Origin: Arion vulgaris
Lineage: Eukaryota; Mollusca; Gastropoda; Stylommatophora; Arionidae
Direction: 5' to 3'
DNA length: 64,000 nt
Assembly: GCA_020796225.1 (NCBI GenBank)
Contig: CM036762.1
Location: 18,957,286-19,021,285, forward strand
Every line of letters begins with the position of its first letter. The first letter of the stretch is position 1. Below, piece by piece: positions 1 through 11,187 of the stretch. Both the position numbers and the translations under genes were made by a program. The notes under the pieces are model-generated. The model was not told where the DNA came from and ran no database searches. It worked only from the letters and a program-made list of their open reading frames with translations.

Positions 1-539
1 TACACTCTCACATAGACACAATTATACATATACCATTATATATACAAACCCAGACAGACACACACATAAACCCGCATTCACAAATTGACAGTCAATAAAG
101 TAACTTGATTTTAATGTCTGGAAAACAGCATTTTGAGCCGAAAACTTGATCTGGGCTTGAATGTATACATTTCGTTATGTCTTGCAGCCAAAGTAACAAG
201 ATTTTCTAAATTACAAGAGTTTTAGTTGTTCTCTATATTTCTCAGAAGAAAAACAAATATTTGAGAAAACTTATATTGCTATAGTTTGATCAAATACATA
301 AGTTTTCCAACTATAAGTTATTTCAGAGCGATGCGCGTTACAAAACATGTGCTTGATGTTGCGCAGAATGACCACATGTTCTACTTTGCTCATGTTATGT
401 TATGTCATGTTATGCGATCAACGTCACGGCACATTAGGCATTCCCATGCATGCTCTGTCCTCCGTTGCAGCAGCCATCCCAAAGTCCATTTGCTCATCGT
501 ACCCATGAGAAGTTGATTACTATATCTTCTCTCTCTACC
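1..539. other. no gene recognised
   Basis: The stretch opens with a CA-rich patch. An open frame at 286-516 has no recognisable motif and no splice or start context, so I treat it as chance. The far end abuts the 3' end of the LINE fragment that follows. Confidence 0.4.
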
Positions 540-1385
540 ACGAAGACGACACTGTCTGGCATGTCCAAACTTAACGCCTAATTCTCAAACTCGTTCCAGT
601 GTCTGAGACTTGCCCATGTCACATAATTGAGAGCGTACCGCATTGATGATATCGGCTCTGTCCATACTCCTGCCCGTTTGAGTCGGGACATTGTTTGCAA
701 GAAAGTCAGCACGCTCGTTACCCTGCACTCCAGCATGTCCAGGTGTGTACAGCCAAGTCATTTTCTTGAGATGTGATCTCCGAATGCTGTCCACCCATTC
801 CACACGCATACTTCCAGATTCAATCATTTGAAGCATATTCACCGAGTCTGATATGATAATCGTATGGGTTACCTGTTGCTCAGTCACCCATGACAGAGCC
901 CTGAGGCAGCAGTGATCTCCATAGTCATGCTCGATGTCGTTGTCTCGAAAGCGCCGCAGTCCTCATGAAGTGTGCGACCGTTTCGCTGTGCTGAATAAGC
1001 TAACGATGATCTAGTTCCGCGTCTGACATAGCCATCGGTGTAGATAATGATATCACCTGTAAGGGAGTGCTGATACACGAGTGCAAGAATCTCCGCATTG
1101 ACGACGCCCGGGGCCCATTCTCTACAGCGTCTCCCATGTGTACTAACAACCCTGGTGTAAGCAGTCATATCTCATATATAGGCAGATATAGGCATCCATT
1201 CTTCACCATGTCTCAGCTTATCTAGAGTACAGACATGTTTAATAACATCCTCTGTCTCGACCATCCAGGATCGGCCTCTCTTCAATCACCTGCCCTTGTT
1301 TTCATTTATGGATTTGTGCAGAGGATGATTTTTGTCAGCAGAAACTCTGATATACCTGTGCGACTATCCTTACAGTTTTGCGCAT
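540..1385 (-). mobile_element. 5'-truncated I-group LINE fragment with RNase H
   Basis: On the minus strand, broken frames read as the end of an I-group non-LTR polyprotein. A linker with a 'KRGRSWM' block is followed by an RNase H domain with IIYTDG, then ISDSVNML, then PGHAGVQGNERAD. These are the usual metal-binding and conserved blocks of LINE RNase H. A frame break near 885 splits the domain. It is the same domain type as the copies at 42332-44416 and 58561-61113 but clearly diverged from them, so it is an older dead copy of a related subfamily. Confidence 0.8.
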
Positions 1386-1896
1386 GCGCCCCCCCAGGAT
1401 AGGGCGCTATAGAGAAATTGTTTGCAGGCCCTATGTAGCGTTTAACGGTACGAGAGGAATATAAATAGCGTAAAAGTTGAACGGAGCCATAGATTATACA
1501 TATTAATTGATTAATAGTGAAACCTAGCTAGAAGTTCGATTACAAGTGATTAGCACACGGCTGGCGGGGATTTATTATCAAGTATCGATTAGTACTACCC
1601 TTTGAATTTGAAACGAATAATTCAACTTCACATTTGATCATAACTTGGAAAACATAAAGGACTTGCTGCAGAAGCTTACTTTGTGTAAATTGTTTGATGA
1701 GAATTACTATTGACACTGTTCAATACTCTCAAATTTGTAGGTTTATTAAATCGTTTTATTGCTTACCAGTAATATCAATATTTAATTATTTTGTATTTCT
1801 ACATTTTTATGCACAGGTTTGCGATTATTAACGCGTATCCTGTCTCGATCATGGTACGTTCGGATTGAGAAACAAGCCCGTTTCTTTAACCTCATA
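1386..1896. other. unassigned AT-rich spacer
   Basis: No coding frame, tandem repeat or family shared with the rest of the window was seen here. Confidence 0.4.
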
Positions 1897-2088
1897 CCAG
1901 CGTGTTCGTAGCGCGTTGGACGACGGGTGACAAGCTCCTGTGAGTGCGGTTCAATTCCGCGGGCTGGCAGAAAAGTCACAGGTACTCCAGATTTACGGTG
2001 TTCGTTGCACCGAACCGAAGGGTTACGATGTCTATGGCACCGAGCCGAAAAGCTGAAAGCTCATTTGCTTCTGGATCGGAAAAAAAAA
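1897..2088 (+). mobile_element. tRNA-derived SINE, family A, copy 1
   Basis: The head looks like a tRNA gene, with an A-box-like GTAGCGCGTTGGAC and a B-box-like GCGGTTCAATTCC. The body contains TTACGGTGTTCGTTGCACCG and the copy ends in GGATCGG plus an A-run. The same order recurs inverted at 11201-11976 and 16225-16429. It is a RNA polymerase III type element, not a functional tRNA gene. Confidence 0.8.
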
Positions 2089-2149
2089 TGTCATAGTTAA
2101 GTCAGCGCTACCATTTTATTTTAAAAACTGAGCTAGTATTTTCTCTCGG

Positions 2150-3000
2150 ACCGTTAAATGTTACATAGAGCATGCATGTAATTTCTCCATATCGCTCTGT
2201 CCTGGGCAACTCGCTCATTATCTTCTATAGAATTGAGTCCTATATTTTTCGTCTCTCTAAACAAATCTCGTTTCAGGGTTTTCCTTGGTCCTTCTCTCTT
2301 TCTTTAACCCTTTGCCAACAAATTCAATGCATGTTTTATTATTCTTCGCAAGATATGCCCAACATGTTTCCACCTTCTCCTTTTTTTATAACAGTTGTTA
2401 CTAGTGGTTGACCATACATTTTTATGATTTCATCTCTTCTCCTGAATGCATCCCATTTTATGTTCATTATTTTTCGCAGACATCTATTTTCAAATGCATT
2501 CAACTTACTTGCTATATCTTTAGACATTTTCCAACTCTCGCTGGCAAATGTTAGGATTGATATAACATTGGAGTTGAATATTCGTAATTTAGTTTTAATA
2601 CTATATAACTTGCAGTTCCATATTTTATTTAGACTTTTAAAAGCTGATGTTGCTTTGCCAATTCGTATCATAATTTCTTTTTAACATTTCCAGTGCAATT
2701 AAAATTGCTACCTAAATAGGTGAACTGCTCTGTTATTTTTATCATTTTAGATTCCAGTGTGATATCTGCATTACTTGCCATAGGTGTCTTCATTATATTT
2801 GTTTTTTCATAGCTTACCTGCAGTTCAACTCTTGGTGCTATAGATGACAAATTGTCTGTTTTTCCTTGCAAATCTTAATCTGTTTTTACTTAAGGCAATA
2901 TCATCTACAAAATTCAAATCTTCCCGTTGGCTATTTTCTACTCAATCGATGCAAATTCCGCTCCTGTAACATTTTCTCAACACACAGTCAATAGTCAACA
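2150..3000 (-). mobile_element. LINE reverse-transcriptase fragment (degraded)
   Basis: Minus-strand frames give the C-terminal half of a LINE reverse transcriptase: a degraded catalytic box reading FVDD instead of FADD near 2890-2900, then FTYLGSNF, then the thumb region with ASESWKM and NRCLRKIMNIKW. It is collinear with the better preserved copy at 28955-30135 and shares its 3' end (GTTACATAG-G--TGCA-GTAATTTCTCC). It has many stops and frameshifts and cannot be active. Confidence 0.8.
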
Positions 3001-3429
3001 AAATACATTACATTTATTGAAATACTTTTTAAAATTTTCTTTAACTACTGGCTTCTCCACAAATGAATTCCTATTTTCCATATTTGTATTGTCAACATGT
3101 CCTGATGTAACAAAAACAAGATTTGTCAAGTTAACGATGAGAACTTTGCTTAAAGATGACCCCTACCTTCCCACCCTCCCCTCCGCCTCCTGATCCCTTA
3201 AGAAATTAAAAACACAATCAAAGACGCGAACGAAATGCAATGTTCTCGTATTCTGTAAGCACTGAATCAATTTTTAGCGTAACCCTTTCACTCCGTAATT
3301 TTGTTTACCTCCGAGCGCACTGATATTGAAAAGTATATACTGTATTAGCAAGTATGCTGGCTTTGCGTCATCTTGAAGAATACTGCGAGCCAGCATATCG
3401 GGTTCAGAAGGACGACGAAATACAAATAA
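3001..3429. other. unassigned spacer
   Basis: It holds AT-rich sequence and a C-rich patch near 3165-3190. From about 3285 there is a TAACCCTTTCACTCCG motif that resembles one end of a TTAA-type MITE, but I found no matching second end. Confidence 0.3.
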
Positions 3430-4965
3430 AAGTAGAATATGAGCATTATATTTGTTTAGTTCAACTAGTCTTTAAACTTAGAGTGTAATATAAGCATTAT
3501 ATTTGTTTAGTTAACTAAGTCTTCAAACTTAGAGTGTAATATGAGCATTATATTTGTTAGTTCAACTAGTCTTCAAACTTAGAGTGTAATATGAGCATTA
3601 TATTTGTTTAGTTCAACTAGTCTTCAAACTTAGAGTGTAATATGAGCATTATATTTGTTAGTTCAACTAGTCTTCAAACTTAGAGTGTAATATGAGCATT
3701 ATATTTGTTTAGTTCAACTAGTCTTCAAACTTAGAGTGTAATATGAGCATTATATTTGTTAGTCTCAACTGTCCCTTCAATTTATGAGTGTATATAGAAT
3801 TATATTTGTTTAGTTCAACTAGTCTCAAACTTAGAGTGTAATAATGAGCATTATATTTTTTAGTTCAACTAGTCTAAACTTAGAGATGAAAAGGAGATTA
3901 TAAATGAAGCTAAACTAGTCCTTTAGAGTGTAATATACATTATATTTGTAGCTACTGTCTTACATTAGAGTGTAAATGAGCATTATATTTAGTTCCTAGT
4001 CTTCCTTAGAGGTAATATGAGCATATCATTGAGTCAACTAGTCTTCAAACTTAGAGTGTAATTGAGCATTATATTTGTTATTAACTGTTTCAACTTAGAG
4101 TGAATATGGCATTATATTTGTTTAGTTCAACTAGTCTTCAACTAGAGTGTAATATGAGCATTAATTTTTTGTTCAACTGTCTGTCAAACTTAAAATATTA
4201 TTATATTGTAGCTCAACTGTCTTCAGAGTAATATGAGCATTATATTTGTTTATTAACTGATCTTCAAACTTAATGTAATATGCATTATATGTATGCTTTA
4301 CCAACTAGTCTTAAACTTAGAGGTAATATAGCATTATATTTGATTATCACAGTCTCAAACTTAGAGTGTAATATGAGCATTATATTTATTAGTTCTAGTC
4401 TTCAAACTTAGAGTGTAATATGAGCATTATATTGTTGCTACTAGTCATCAAACTTAGAGGTAATATGAGCATTATATTTGTTTAGTTCAACTAGTCATCA
4501 AACTTAGAGTGTAATATGAGCATTATATTTGTTTAGTTCAACTAGTCTTCACACTTAGAGTGTAATATGAGCATTATATTTGTTTAGTTCAACTAGTCTT
4601 CAAACTTAGAGTGTAATATGAGCATTATATTTGTTTAGTTCAACTAGTCTTCAAACTTAGAGTGTAATATGAGCATTATATTTGTTTAGTTCAACTAGTC
4701 TTTAAACTTAGAGTGTAATATGAGCATTATATTTGTTTAGTTCAACTAGTCTTCAAACTTAGAGTGTAATATAAGCATTATATTTGTTAGCTCAACTAGT
4801 CTTTAAACTTAGAGTGTAATATAAGCATTATATTTGTTAGTTCAACTAGTCTTCAAACTTAGAGTGTAATATGAGCATTATATTTGTTTAGTTCAACTAG
4901 TCTTCAAACTTAGAGTGTAATATGAGCATTATATTTGTTAGTTCAACTAGTCTTTAAACTTAGAC
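3430..4965 (+). repeat. 51-bp tandem satellite, about 30 units
   Basis: The unit contains GAGTGTAATATGAGCATTAT, then ATTTGTTTAGTTCAACTAGT, then CTTCAAACTTA. The period is 51 bp, or 50 where one T of TTTAG is missing. Units at 3430-3770 and 4460-4960 are nearly identical, while those from about 3780 to 4440 are full of scattered one- or two-base losses. Confidence 0.95.
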
Positions 4966-4974
4966 TTCATGCTC

Positions 4975-5570
4975 GTGTCTCACCTGTCCTACATCGGGAA
5001 ATTTTTATTTAGTGTATTTTAAAATTGGTTGTTTTTAATCAACTGAGAGAAAGTATAAAATGTAAACAGTTTTGTATATTTCAGTTCACTGCTAACAAGA
5101 GATGGAAAAGGGATGACGGAAACTAAAAGAACAAACAAGTCCTTATAAAAAACATAAACTATTACAAATAGTTTGGTGTGGAATTGATAGAAAGACGATA
5201 GTCCACTTCCTTCGAAGGCGCATAATCCAGGATCAAATTCCACAAAAATAAGGAGAGTTTTCTCGACATTAACGTTCCTAACGTCGACCCAGTCTGGACT
5301 GAGTATCAGAGACACACTGGAAAGTAAAATTGACCACATTATTCCCCGTGTGCCGTTGGTCAATTAAAAATACGTGTATTACTAGATAGACCTACTCCCA
5401 ATATACTCCATGGTATGGAAACTGGATCTTGACTCTTACCATCTATAATATTTGCAGATATGTAATGCAATTCCCAAAAAGCTTACAATTCAAGCAAACG
5501 GAAATCATATAAAGATTGAAGAAATAATGCGACTCTCCGAAAGGAGTTAATTCTTATTTTTTCATGTTTG
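4975..5570. other. no supported gene
   Basis: A minus-strand open frame of 114 codons (5363-5019) starts with a hydrophobic stretch, but it lacks splice or initiation context and I see no known domain. Nothing else was recognised. Confidence 0.35.
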
Positions 5571-5571
5571 T

Positions 5572-5682
5572 TGGCCTACACGCTCTGATATAACCAATAA
5601 AAGGTTCGCCTTAGGTTGAAAGGGGCGTGCCTCGGCTTAAAGAGGCTTTAATCCCCTACTTAACAAACAAACAAACAGACAG
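5572..5682 (+). repeat. short dispersed repeat with ACAA tail, copy 1
   Basis: About 110 bp starting GTTGGCCTACACGCTCTGAT, with AGAGGCTTTAATCCCCTAC near the end and an (AACA)n-like tail. A clear second copy lies at 30398-30505 in the same orientation. Size and tail suggest a SINE or the 3' end of a LINE. Confidence 0.7.
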
Positions 5683-5831
5683 AAACCAGGTAAAACGCCG
5701 TTAATTTTGTATTAGCACAGGCATAATTGTTGACAACTTATGCTATTAATAGTAATGACATTCACAGTTTACGTTGCCCTTTTTTCAGAATGAATTAACA
5801 CGAAACTCGAGTCTATTGGTGTCGACACAAC

Positions 5832-6017
5832 ATGTCTTCATCTGTGCTCACGTGTTACAGCGGTTGTGGCGGGAAATCTTATGAAGACCTTTCAGCTATT
5901 CGATTGACTCCCTTACCGAGAGATAATTACCGATGTCCAGTGTCAACGCCAGCAAATTATATGGTCCATCCAGATGGTCTTCGACGCACGAAGACACTGC
6001 CAGGCATTTCTTTACAG
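5832..6017 (+). CDS. exon 1 (coding) of unknown plus-strand gene
   Basis: This exon encodes 62 codons from an ATG at 5832 to a donor CAG|GTATAC at 6017/6018 and ends in phase 0. The transcribed exon may start at 5789, just after an acceptor-like TTTTTTCAG. The only earlier ATG (5790) opens a two-codon upstream frame that stops at 5796, so 5832 is the best start. The peptide begins MSSSVLTCYSGCGGKSYEDL and is rich in Cys, Pro and Arg with no recognised domain. Its phase fits the exon at 8867 and, through it, the terminal exon at 12140. No signal peptide or membrane segment is visible. The exon structure is well supported; the function is unknown. Confidence 0.72.
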
Positions 6018-6112
6018 GTATACACATTAGATACAGCGACTATTTGCTAATAAACAATATACTGCTTTGAAAACTGAAATATTTCGCAAATATTAAACGT
6101 CATGGTGGTTTA

Positions 6113-6138
6113 GAAGAGAGGAGAGAGAGAGAGAGAGA
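6113..6138 (+). repeat. (GA)n microsatellite
   Basis: A short GA run in intron 1 of the plus-strand gene. Confidence 0.9.
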
Positions 6139-6257
6139 AATAACTGAAATGGTTCCTGCAAGATGAGACAGGGCAACCCATGTGGCAATATAGCGTTAAA
6201 GACACTGTGAACATGACCATGGGAAGGCAGAAACTAACTAAATATTGAGTCTTTCAA

Positions 6258-6560
6258 ACGGATCGTGATGAGAGCAATGATCTGAAAGACAGATCGATGA
6301 GAGCAATGATCTGGAAAGACAGATCTAGATGAGAGCAATGATCTGGAAAGACAGATCTAGATGAGAGCAATGATCTGGAAAGACAGATCTAGATGAGAGC
6401 AATGATCTGGAAAACAGACAGATGGAGCAAATCTGGAAAGACAGATCTAGATGAGAGCAATGATCTGGAAAGACAGATCTAGATGAGAGCAATGATCTGG
6501 AAAGACATATCTAGATGAGAGCAATGATATGGAAAGACAGATCTAGATGAGAGCAATGGA
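6258..6560 (+). repeat. 32-bp tandem repeat, about 9 units
   Basis: The unit joins GAGAGCAATGATCTGGAAAG to ACAGATCTAGAT, giving 32 bp. One unit near 6410-6425 is short of bases. It lies in intron 1 of the plus-strand gene. Confidence 0.93.
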
Positions 6561-7129
6561 CTGCAAAGGATATAATACATTCAGAATCCATTTATCGTAT
6601 AGGCACAATGGATATTTCTCGGTATCTACGAGCAGTGTAATTTGAATCGGATGGACCAGGAAAAAACGCAGACATCACCTCGAATCTGTAAACTGCGACG
6701 CACTGTAACAAGTGATGATGTCTTTCATCGAGACATAAGAGACAGAGCTAAATCTGCGATCCACTCTTGTCGCAGTGAAACTTATCTGGATCTATGATAC
6801 ATGGAGCGTGTATCGAACACAATAACAACTTTTTTGAGCATGTTCGGAAAGCCATATCAGAATATATGGAAGAATGCATGGGAAAAAAGTTATAAGAAAA
6901 CTATAACATAATGATACTGAACACATTTATGAAAATAGAATATAATAGAATATCCACTGGCTCTTAACATCGAGGTGGACGTTGCTGAATAAATAATATT
7001 GCAACTGAGAATGTGTTTTCTTGATGGTAGGATAAAAGCATGTACATAATCTACACAATCTGACCATGTGTTGCATCGTGAACTGAATTAATAATAAATG
7101 CATTTTTTATGCGGCTTCTCTTATCGAGA
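6561..7129. other. unassigned intronic spacer
   Basis: No clear coding frame or repeated family. It is probably decayed transposon sequence within intron 1 of the plus-strand gene. Confidence 0.35.
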
Positions 7130-7560
7130 CAGTATCTAGTGGGATGGTAGTAAAGAAATTGCTGCTTTCATACTATTTATTGACACTAACGAAAAATTAA
7201 GAACGAAAATCCAGTCCTTCGAAACTAAATGCTACAGAAAGATCCTACGAATACAAGGACAGAAAAAAGAAAGACACTGATGTCCTGAAAGAACTAAATG
7301 TTAAAGAGAATTGGCTGATAAACAACATACTATACATACAAATTACATACTTTGGTCACATCAAACGTCACGATGACCTGGAGAGAACAATACTAGAAGG
7401 CAGGGTCCCAGGACGCAGAGGCAGACCAAGAAGAAGATGGCTACAAGATATTAAAGAAACCATGAACATGACCATCGAGGAAGTGGGTGAACTGGCAAGA
7501 GACAGAGTGAATTTCAGATGTGCTGAAAGAGATGCGCACCTTGATGATGATGAATATCAT
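7130..7560 (+). mobile_element. LINE 3' end with GAT-type tail, copy 1
   Basis: Plus-strand frames read as the end of a LINE polyprotein: SFETKCYRKILRI, a 'KENWL' block, then YFGHIKRHDDLE and a basic RRGRPRRRW-like segment. It ends in a GATGATGA microsatellite at about 7540-7550. The same tail occurs at 13570-14070, 31590-31880, 32370-32740 and 37035-37310. The frame is broken and no catalytic part is retained. Confidence 0.75.
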
Positions 7561-7563
7561 GTG

Positions 7564-7745
7564 GTGGCGTCTGTGGCTTAGGGGTTAGTGACTCGGTCTA
7601 TTAACCCCGACGTTCTGAGTTCGAATCACGCTGCGGACAGTTTGGTTGCAAATTGTTTGCGTGGATTTTAACAAAAGGACGATGGCACCACCCGTTCAGA
7701 AAGCAATGGCAAACTACTGAACGTAATAATGCCTAGAAAATCACA
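7564..7745 (+). mobile_element. tRNA-derived SINE, family B, copy 1
   Basis: The head has A-box-like TGGCTTAGGGGTTAG and B-box-like GTTCGAATCA. The body carries AAGCAATGGCAAACTACTGA and a TGCCTAGAAAATCA end, both also present in the copy at 46906-47142. It sits right after a LINE tail in intron 1 of the plus-strand gene. Confidence 0.8.
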
Positions 7746-7759
7746 AACAGCGTTAAAAG

Positions 7760-8490
7760 CTGGGGTTGATTCGCAAAGTCCTGTAAAGGATATGCAATTA
7801 ACTTTTTTATCAGGTAGTAAGTATTCAAGTGAAAAAATGGTTACGGTAATGTTGCAGGGTTGGGAAGTCCTATATTTCACAATACTGGGTCTTATCAAAT
7901 GAAGGTGAGATTCTTGGTTTCGTTTCTTAATAAATGTTCTTCCTCCAGTTTCTCGAAACAGGTACATAATCATAGTTGTATCAATTTGAGGCTGAAGCCA
8001 TGAGAAGACCGTGTTTCGAACGAGGAGCAAGAGCCAGGAAAATTTCTGGTTAAGTCACTGTTTAAATTTGACGTAGTACGCCTCGAATATAGATTCGTCT
8101 GGCTAACAAAGCAATGTTCAACGTAATCTCTGTGATGAAACCTGAAGGAGACCCACGCCTATATGTTGGGAAAGAATCAACACGTTCATTTTCTGCATGC
8201 TTTCGAGATCGTAAGAAGTGACGATAATCATCCCGGGAAGGAGGGTGGGGGGGGTATAAGACTGTCCAGCTTGTGGCATTGCATCCTTCAGAACATAGTC
8301 AAGCAGTTCTCTGGGATTTGAAAAAATTAATCCCTGGAATATCACCCATTCCAATGTTTTGCTAGGAAACGCCCATTTATGGATAAAGAACATTTATAAG
8401 ATGTCTGGCATGGAGGGAAATGAGTTCAAAATTGTACTGTCGCTGAGAACGCAATCAAGTAATGAAATCAATTGGAGCTATTCTTCTTCG
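7760..8490. other. unassigned intronic sequence
   Basis: Two minus-strand open frames of 91 and 120 codons cross this part, but neither shows a domain, paralogue or splice context. There is a short G-run near 8246. Confidence 0.3.
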
Positions 8491-8499
8491 AAAGCTCCA

Positions 8500-8745
8500 T
8501 ATCGACTACTTGTTACCCACTCTTTGTGATTTGTATGTGATCAGAGCCTAAGAACGATTGTACGTTGTGCCAGTTATCCGCCTACAAGTAGGACAGCACA
8601 TCCGATTTCTGCGACACATTTTATTTACTGGGGTAGCTTCCCTAGGCCCTACCTCAGTCGCCTCTTACGACATGCTTTGTAAGTCGCAGGGTTACTATTC
8701 TTTGCTCCCTTGGAGTCCCTGTTAGACACGGGTGGGGTCATATTG
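8500..8745 (-). repeat. core-domain dispersed repeat, copy 1
   Basis: It contains AGTCGCCTCTTACGACATGC, followed by a GGTTACTATTCTTTGCTCCC block and preceded by GTAGCTTCCCTAGGCCCTAC. Related copies lie at 15120-15275, 20538-20680, 21210-21475, 26185-26420, 30590-30800 and 39665-39920. The conserved centre (GTCGTAAGAGGCGACT in the other orientation) is best kept, as in SINE superfamilies with a conserved central domain. Confidence 0.75.
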
Positions 8746-8866
8746 ATCGTTTTGATCGCGAAGCCAGCGCTCTAGAAACATGACTGTCAATAGGAGTGAG
8801 TACTGCAGTATAAGTTAGTCTTTTGTTAATGTATTCTGGTGTGTACATTATAGTTTATTCTTTCAG

Positions 8867-9000
8867 CACCGTTCAGCTGCAGGTGGAGCACGTAGATATT
8901 CTACACGTCAAAGAAGTATTCCATGTTGGTCACCTTCTTGTTCGTCTCCACAAGTTAGCAACAGTTTTGAAATGTCCTTTGTGGACAAGAAAGCAGACAC
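8867..9000 (+). CDS. exon 2 of unknown plus-strand gene
   Basis: This exon of 134 bp lies between an acceptor TTTATTCTTTCAG (g at 8866) and a perfect donor GACAC|GTAAGTTAT. Read in phase 0 from exon 1 it is open throughout, starting HRSAAGGARRYSTRQRSIPC and ending SFEMSFVDKKAD. It leaves two bases (AC) that the first base of the exon at 12140 completes to ACA (Thr). The segment is basic and Ser/Arg-rich, probably disordered. A SINE body starts within 30 bp of the donor. A longer overlapping frame from 8823 is an artefact that reads through the acceptor. Confidence 0.72.
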
Positions 9001-9019
9001 GTAAGTTATAGATAAAAAG

Positions 9020-9235
9020 TAAAAGTAAAGGAACCCTTTCATACCTCTTGGTATATAGGTCAATACAGTGTTAGGCCTGTATTTTTATTGACCGTCGGCA
9101 CATGATGGGTGATGTGGTCAGCATCACGCCGGCCGCCTTTACTTTCCCAGAGCATGTCTGGTACCCAGTTGAGGCTGGGTCGACCTGAGAGCCGTCGCGG
9201 TCGGGAAAATTCCCCGCGCAGTGCGTGGAGCTGAA
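9020..9235 (-). mobile_element. SINE family C, inverted copy
   Basis: On the minus strand the body reads GACGGCTCTCAGG-CGACCC, then CACCCATCATGTGCCGAC, then CCTAACACTGTATTGACC, and ends in GGTTCCTTTAC-TTTTACTTT. It matches the plus copy at 37768-38045. The tRNA-like head is diverged or replaced here. Confidence 0.75.
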
Positions 9236-9289
9236 TTCTCAGACCACAGTACCTTTTGGTAACCTGTTGTCTCACTTAAAAAATTTGAA

Positions 9290-9569
9290 AAGTCTTGACA
9301 AGAAAGCTACAGTAGTTATAGATGGCGTAGGTAAATTCAAATAAAAGCTAATTTTGGATACAATAACCAGTTGTTCTGTCTCTATATGTGTCCTTTTGCT
9401 TACATTTTCAAATTGTTAAGTACTAACACAGGACGTTACCAAAATACACTCATGCATGCGTTCTCTGTGATTCATTGAATATGATCCGAAAGGTGGAGTC
9501 TGGTTCGGTGCCAGGCAGTGGACTGAATACTAATAAGCGTCAACAATTTGCATAATTAAATTAATCTTG
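9290..9569. other. unassigned intronic spacer
   Basis: No frame or repeat recognised. Confidence 0.3.
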
Positions 9570-9925
9570 TTCCGTCAATGGCAATGAGAGAGCCTTGGTT
9601 GTCAATAGCAACGAGAGAGCAGACTGGATGGATGGCTCTGCCACCATATTAAGGGGTCAACCAATGGATAGAGCTGACATTCTGAACGCCCTCATAGATT
9701 GTGACCGCAAAGATATTTTCATCTAAATCAATTGCTAAAATTAATAAGTCAATTGCTAGATTATAAGAGTATGGATATAGGGCCAGAAAAGAATAGCACA
9801 GCACAACAGGTATTGAGTAAGCTCATCAATCAACATCGAACTGGTACGGTTAATCACTGGATGCTGTTGGAGATATTGCGAAGGAGATCGGATAATCTGT
9901 GGACATGACCGGAGTGCAATGAAGA
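9570..9925 (+). mobile_element. I-group LINE 3' end, degraded
   Basis: Plus-strand remnants include an RNase H end (NERAD-like, then MDRADILNALID at about 9660-9700) and a tail related to the last 120 bp of the LINE at 42332-44416 (TGTTGGAGATATTGCGAAGG--ATCGGA). Only fragments of frame remain. Confidence 0.6.
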
Positions 9926-9929
9926 TATT

Positions 9930-10265
9930 CCAAGCTGAAACTGAATACTAAAATATGAACAGATTAGAACACGTTGCCTTTCAGCATTTCAGCACACAAA
10001 GTCACACAGTATATGTACACAACTTAAAATTGACAATTCAGCCATGTGTACCGGCACCCAAGACCGCAGAACACATACTTCTAGATTACCACGAATATGA
10101 TATACTAATACAAACTCACTGGTCTAGTGAAACAACACTGGAAAGAAACGACAAAAACCTCTGAATAAGCAACAAAAGACAGTGTAGTTTATGCAAGAGA
10201 CAGAACTAAATATATAGACATTTCGAGCGAACGAAAGGAAAGAAAGACAATCGCTAAGTCAAGTC
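9930..10265 (+). mobile_element. LINE C-terminal tail (post-RNase H domain)
   Basis: The frame starting near 9955 (MNRLEHVAFQHF, then CVPAPKTAEHILLDYHEYD) matches the post-RNase H region at 52860-53150 (MSRLEQVVILHL, CTCGQAQD). It is the Cys/His-containing end seen in many RNase H-bearing LINEs. The similarity continues past the stop to about 10265. Confidence 0.65.
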
Positions 10266-10269
10266 GATT

Positions 10270-11187
10270 CCTGTTGTATACATTAGATACACATTTTTGA
10301 TAGCCTAAAATGATTGATTTATCTAGAGCTGAATCTATTATATCTATTGATTTTGTGACGGATCTACTATATTTTTTATTAAATATATTGATTTTATAAA
10401 CACATTTCATTGCTTTATTGTATTTATTAACGTTGTGATCAATATTCATTTCATATAGTATTATATTTACATCATGCATTTCTACCACACATTCTATATT
10501 GGAAACTGCTCCCCTGCAAATAGTGCACCTTCTCGGTCTTTTGACTAAGATCACAGTATAGGGCCCACTTGATCACTTGATCACTTGATCAGGGTGGAGC
10601 CTTCATAGAGACAGTAGGCAACTACATTAAAAAAAAATCAGAGCAGCCCTCAATAAAGAATGACAACGAACGAAGTTTTCACACGTTCAACCGTAACTGT
10701 GTCCACCCGCGCAACACTACGACTACTTGGTAAGGGCACAATAAATATATAAATAAAACTGCAACTGGTATATATACTCAATTTGACGTTTGTAGCACAA
10801 AGTTGAGCTTAAGATCGTATTGTTTAAGATTTGTTTTGTGTGTAAAGATAATTGTTTGCAATTGGTGACTTATCGTGAGCTCTTCTAATTTCTTCTTTGA
10901 GCACTGTACAAGCCACTACCAGCTGACTGGGTTTGTGGAAGTATCAGAAGATTCCGCTAGATCAAACGGTGCACTAGTTTACCACTTTCAGGCAAGAATA
11001 ACACAAATTCTCTTCCAGGAAATGTGAAAGGTCATTTACACACATGGGCGTCAAAATACATTTTGACAGGACGGGACAAAATGAATATTAAGAATTTTAA
11101 TTGACGGAAATGGAGAAGACCAGATTCACATAAAAACTGTGTTACCAAAACAAGTCATTTTCCATGACGTGGCACTTGCACCCTCTT
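10270..11187. other. unassigned AT-rich intronic sequence
   Basis: A minus-strand frame of 121 codons (10554-10189) overlaps the LINE tail and has no recognised domain. A triple TGATCACT repeat lies at about 10568-10592. Nothing else was supported. Confidence 0.35.

Noticed and set aside
3285..3410. Fourth TTAA-type MITE
   Set aside because: Only one end-like motif (TAACCCTTTCACTCC) was seen; no matching inverted end.
5019..5363. 114-codon minus-strand frame with hydrophobic start
   Set aside because: No splice or poly(A) context and no recognisable domain; composition fits AT-rich noncoding DNA.
10189..10554. 121-codon minus-strand frame
   Set aside because: AT-rich, overlaps a LINE tail on the other strand, no domain or splice context.
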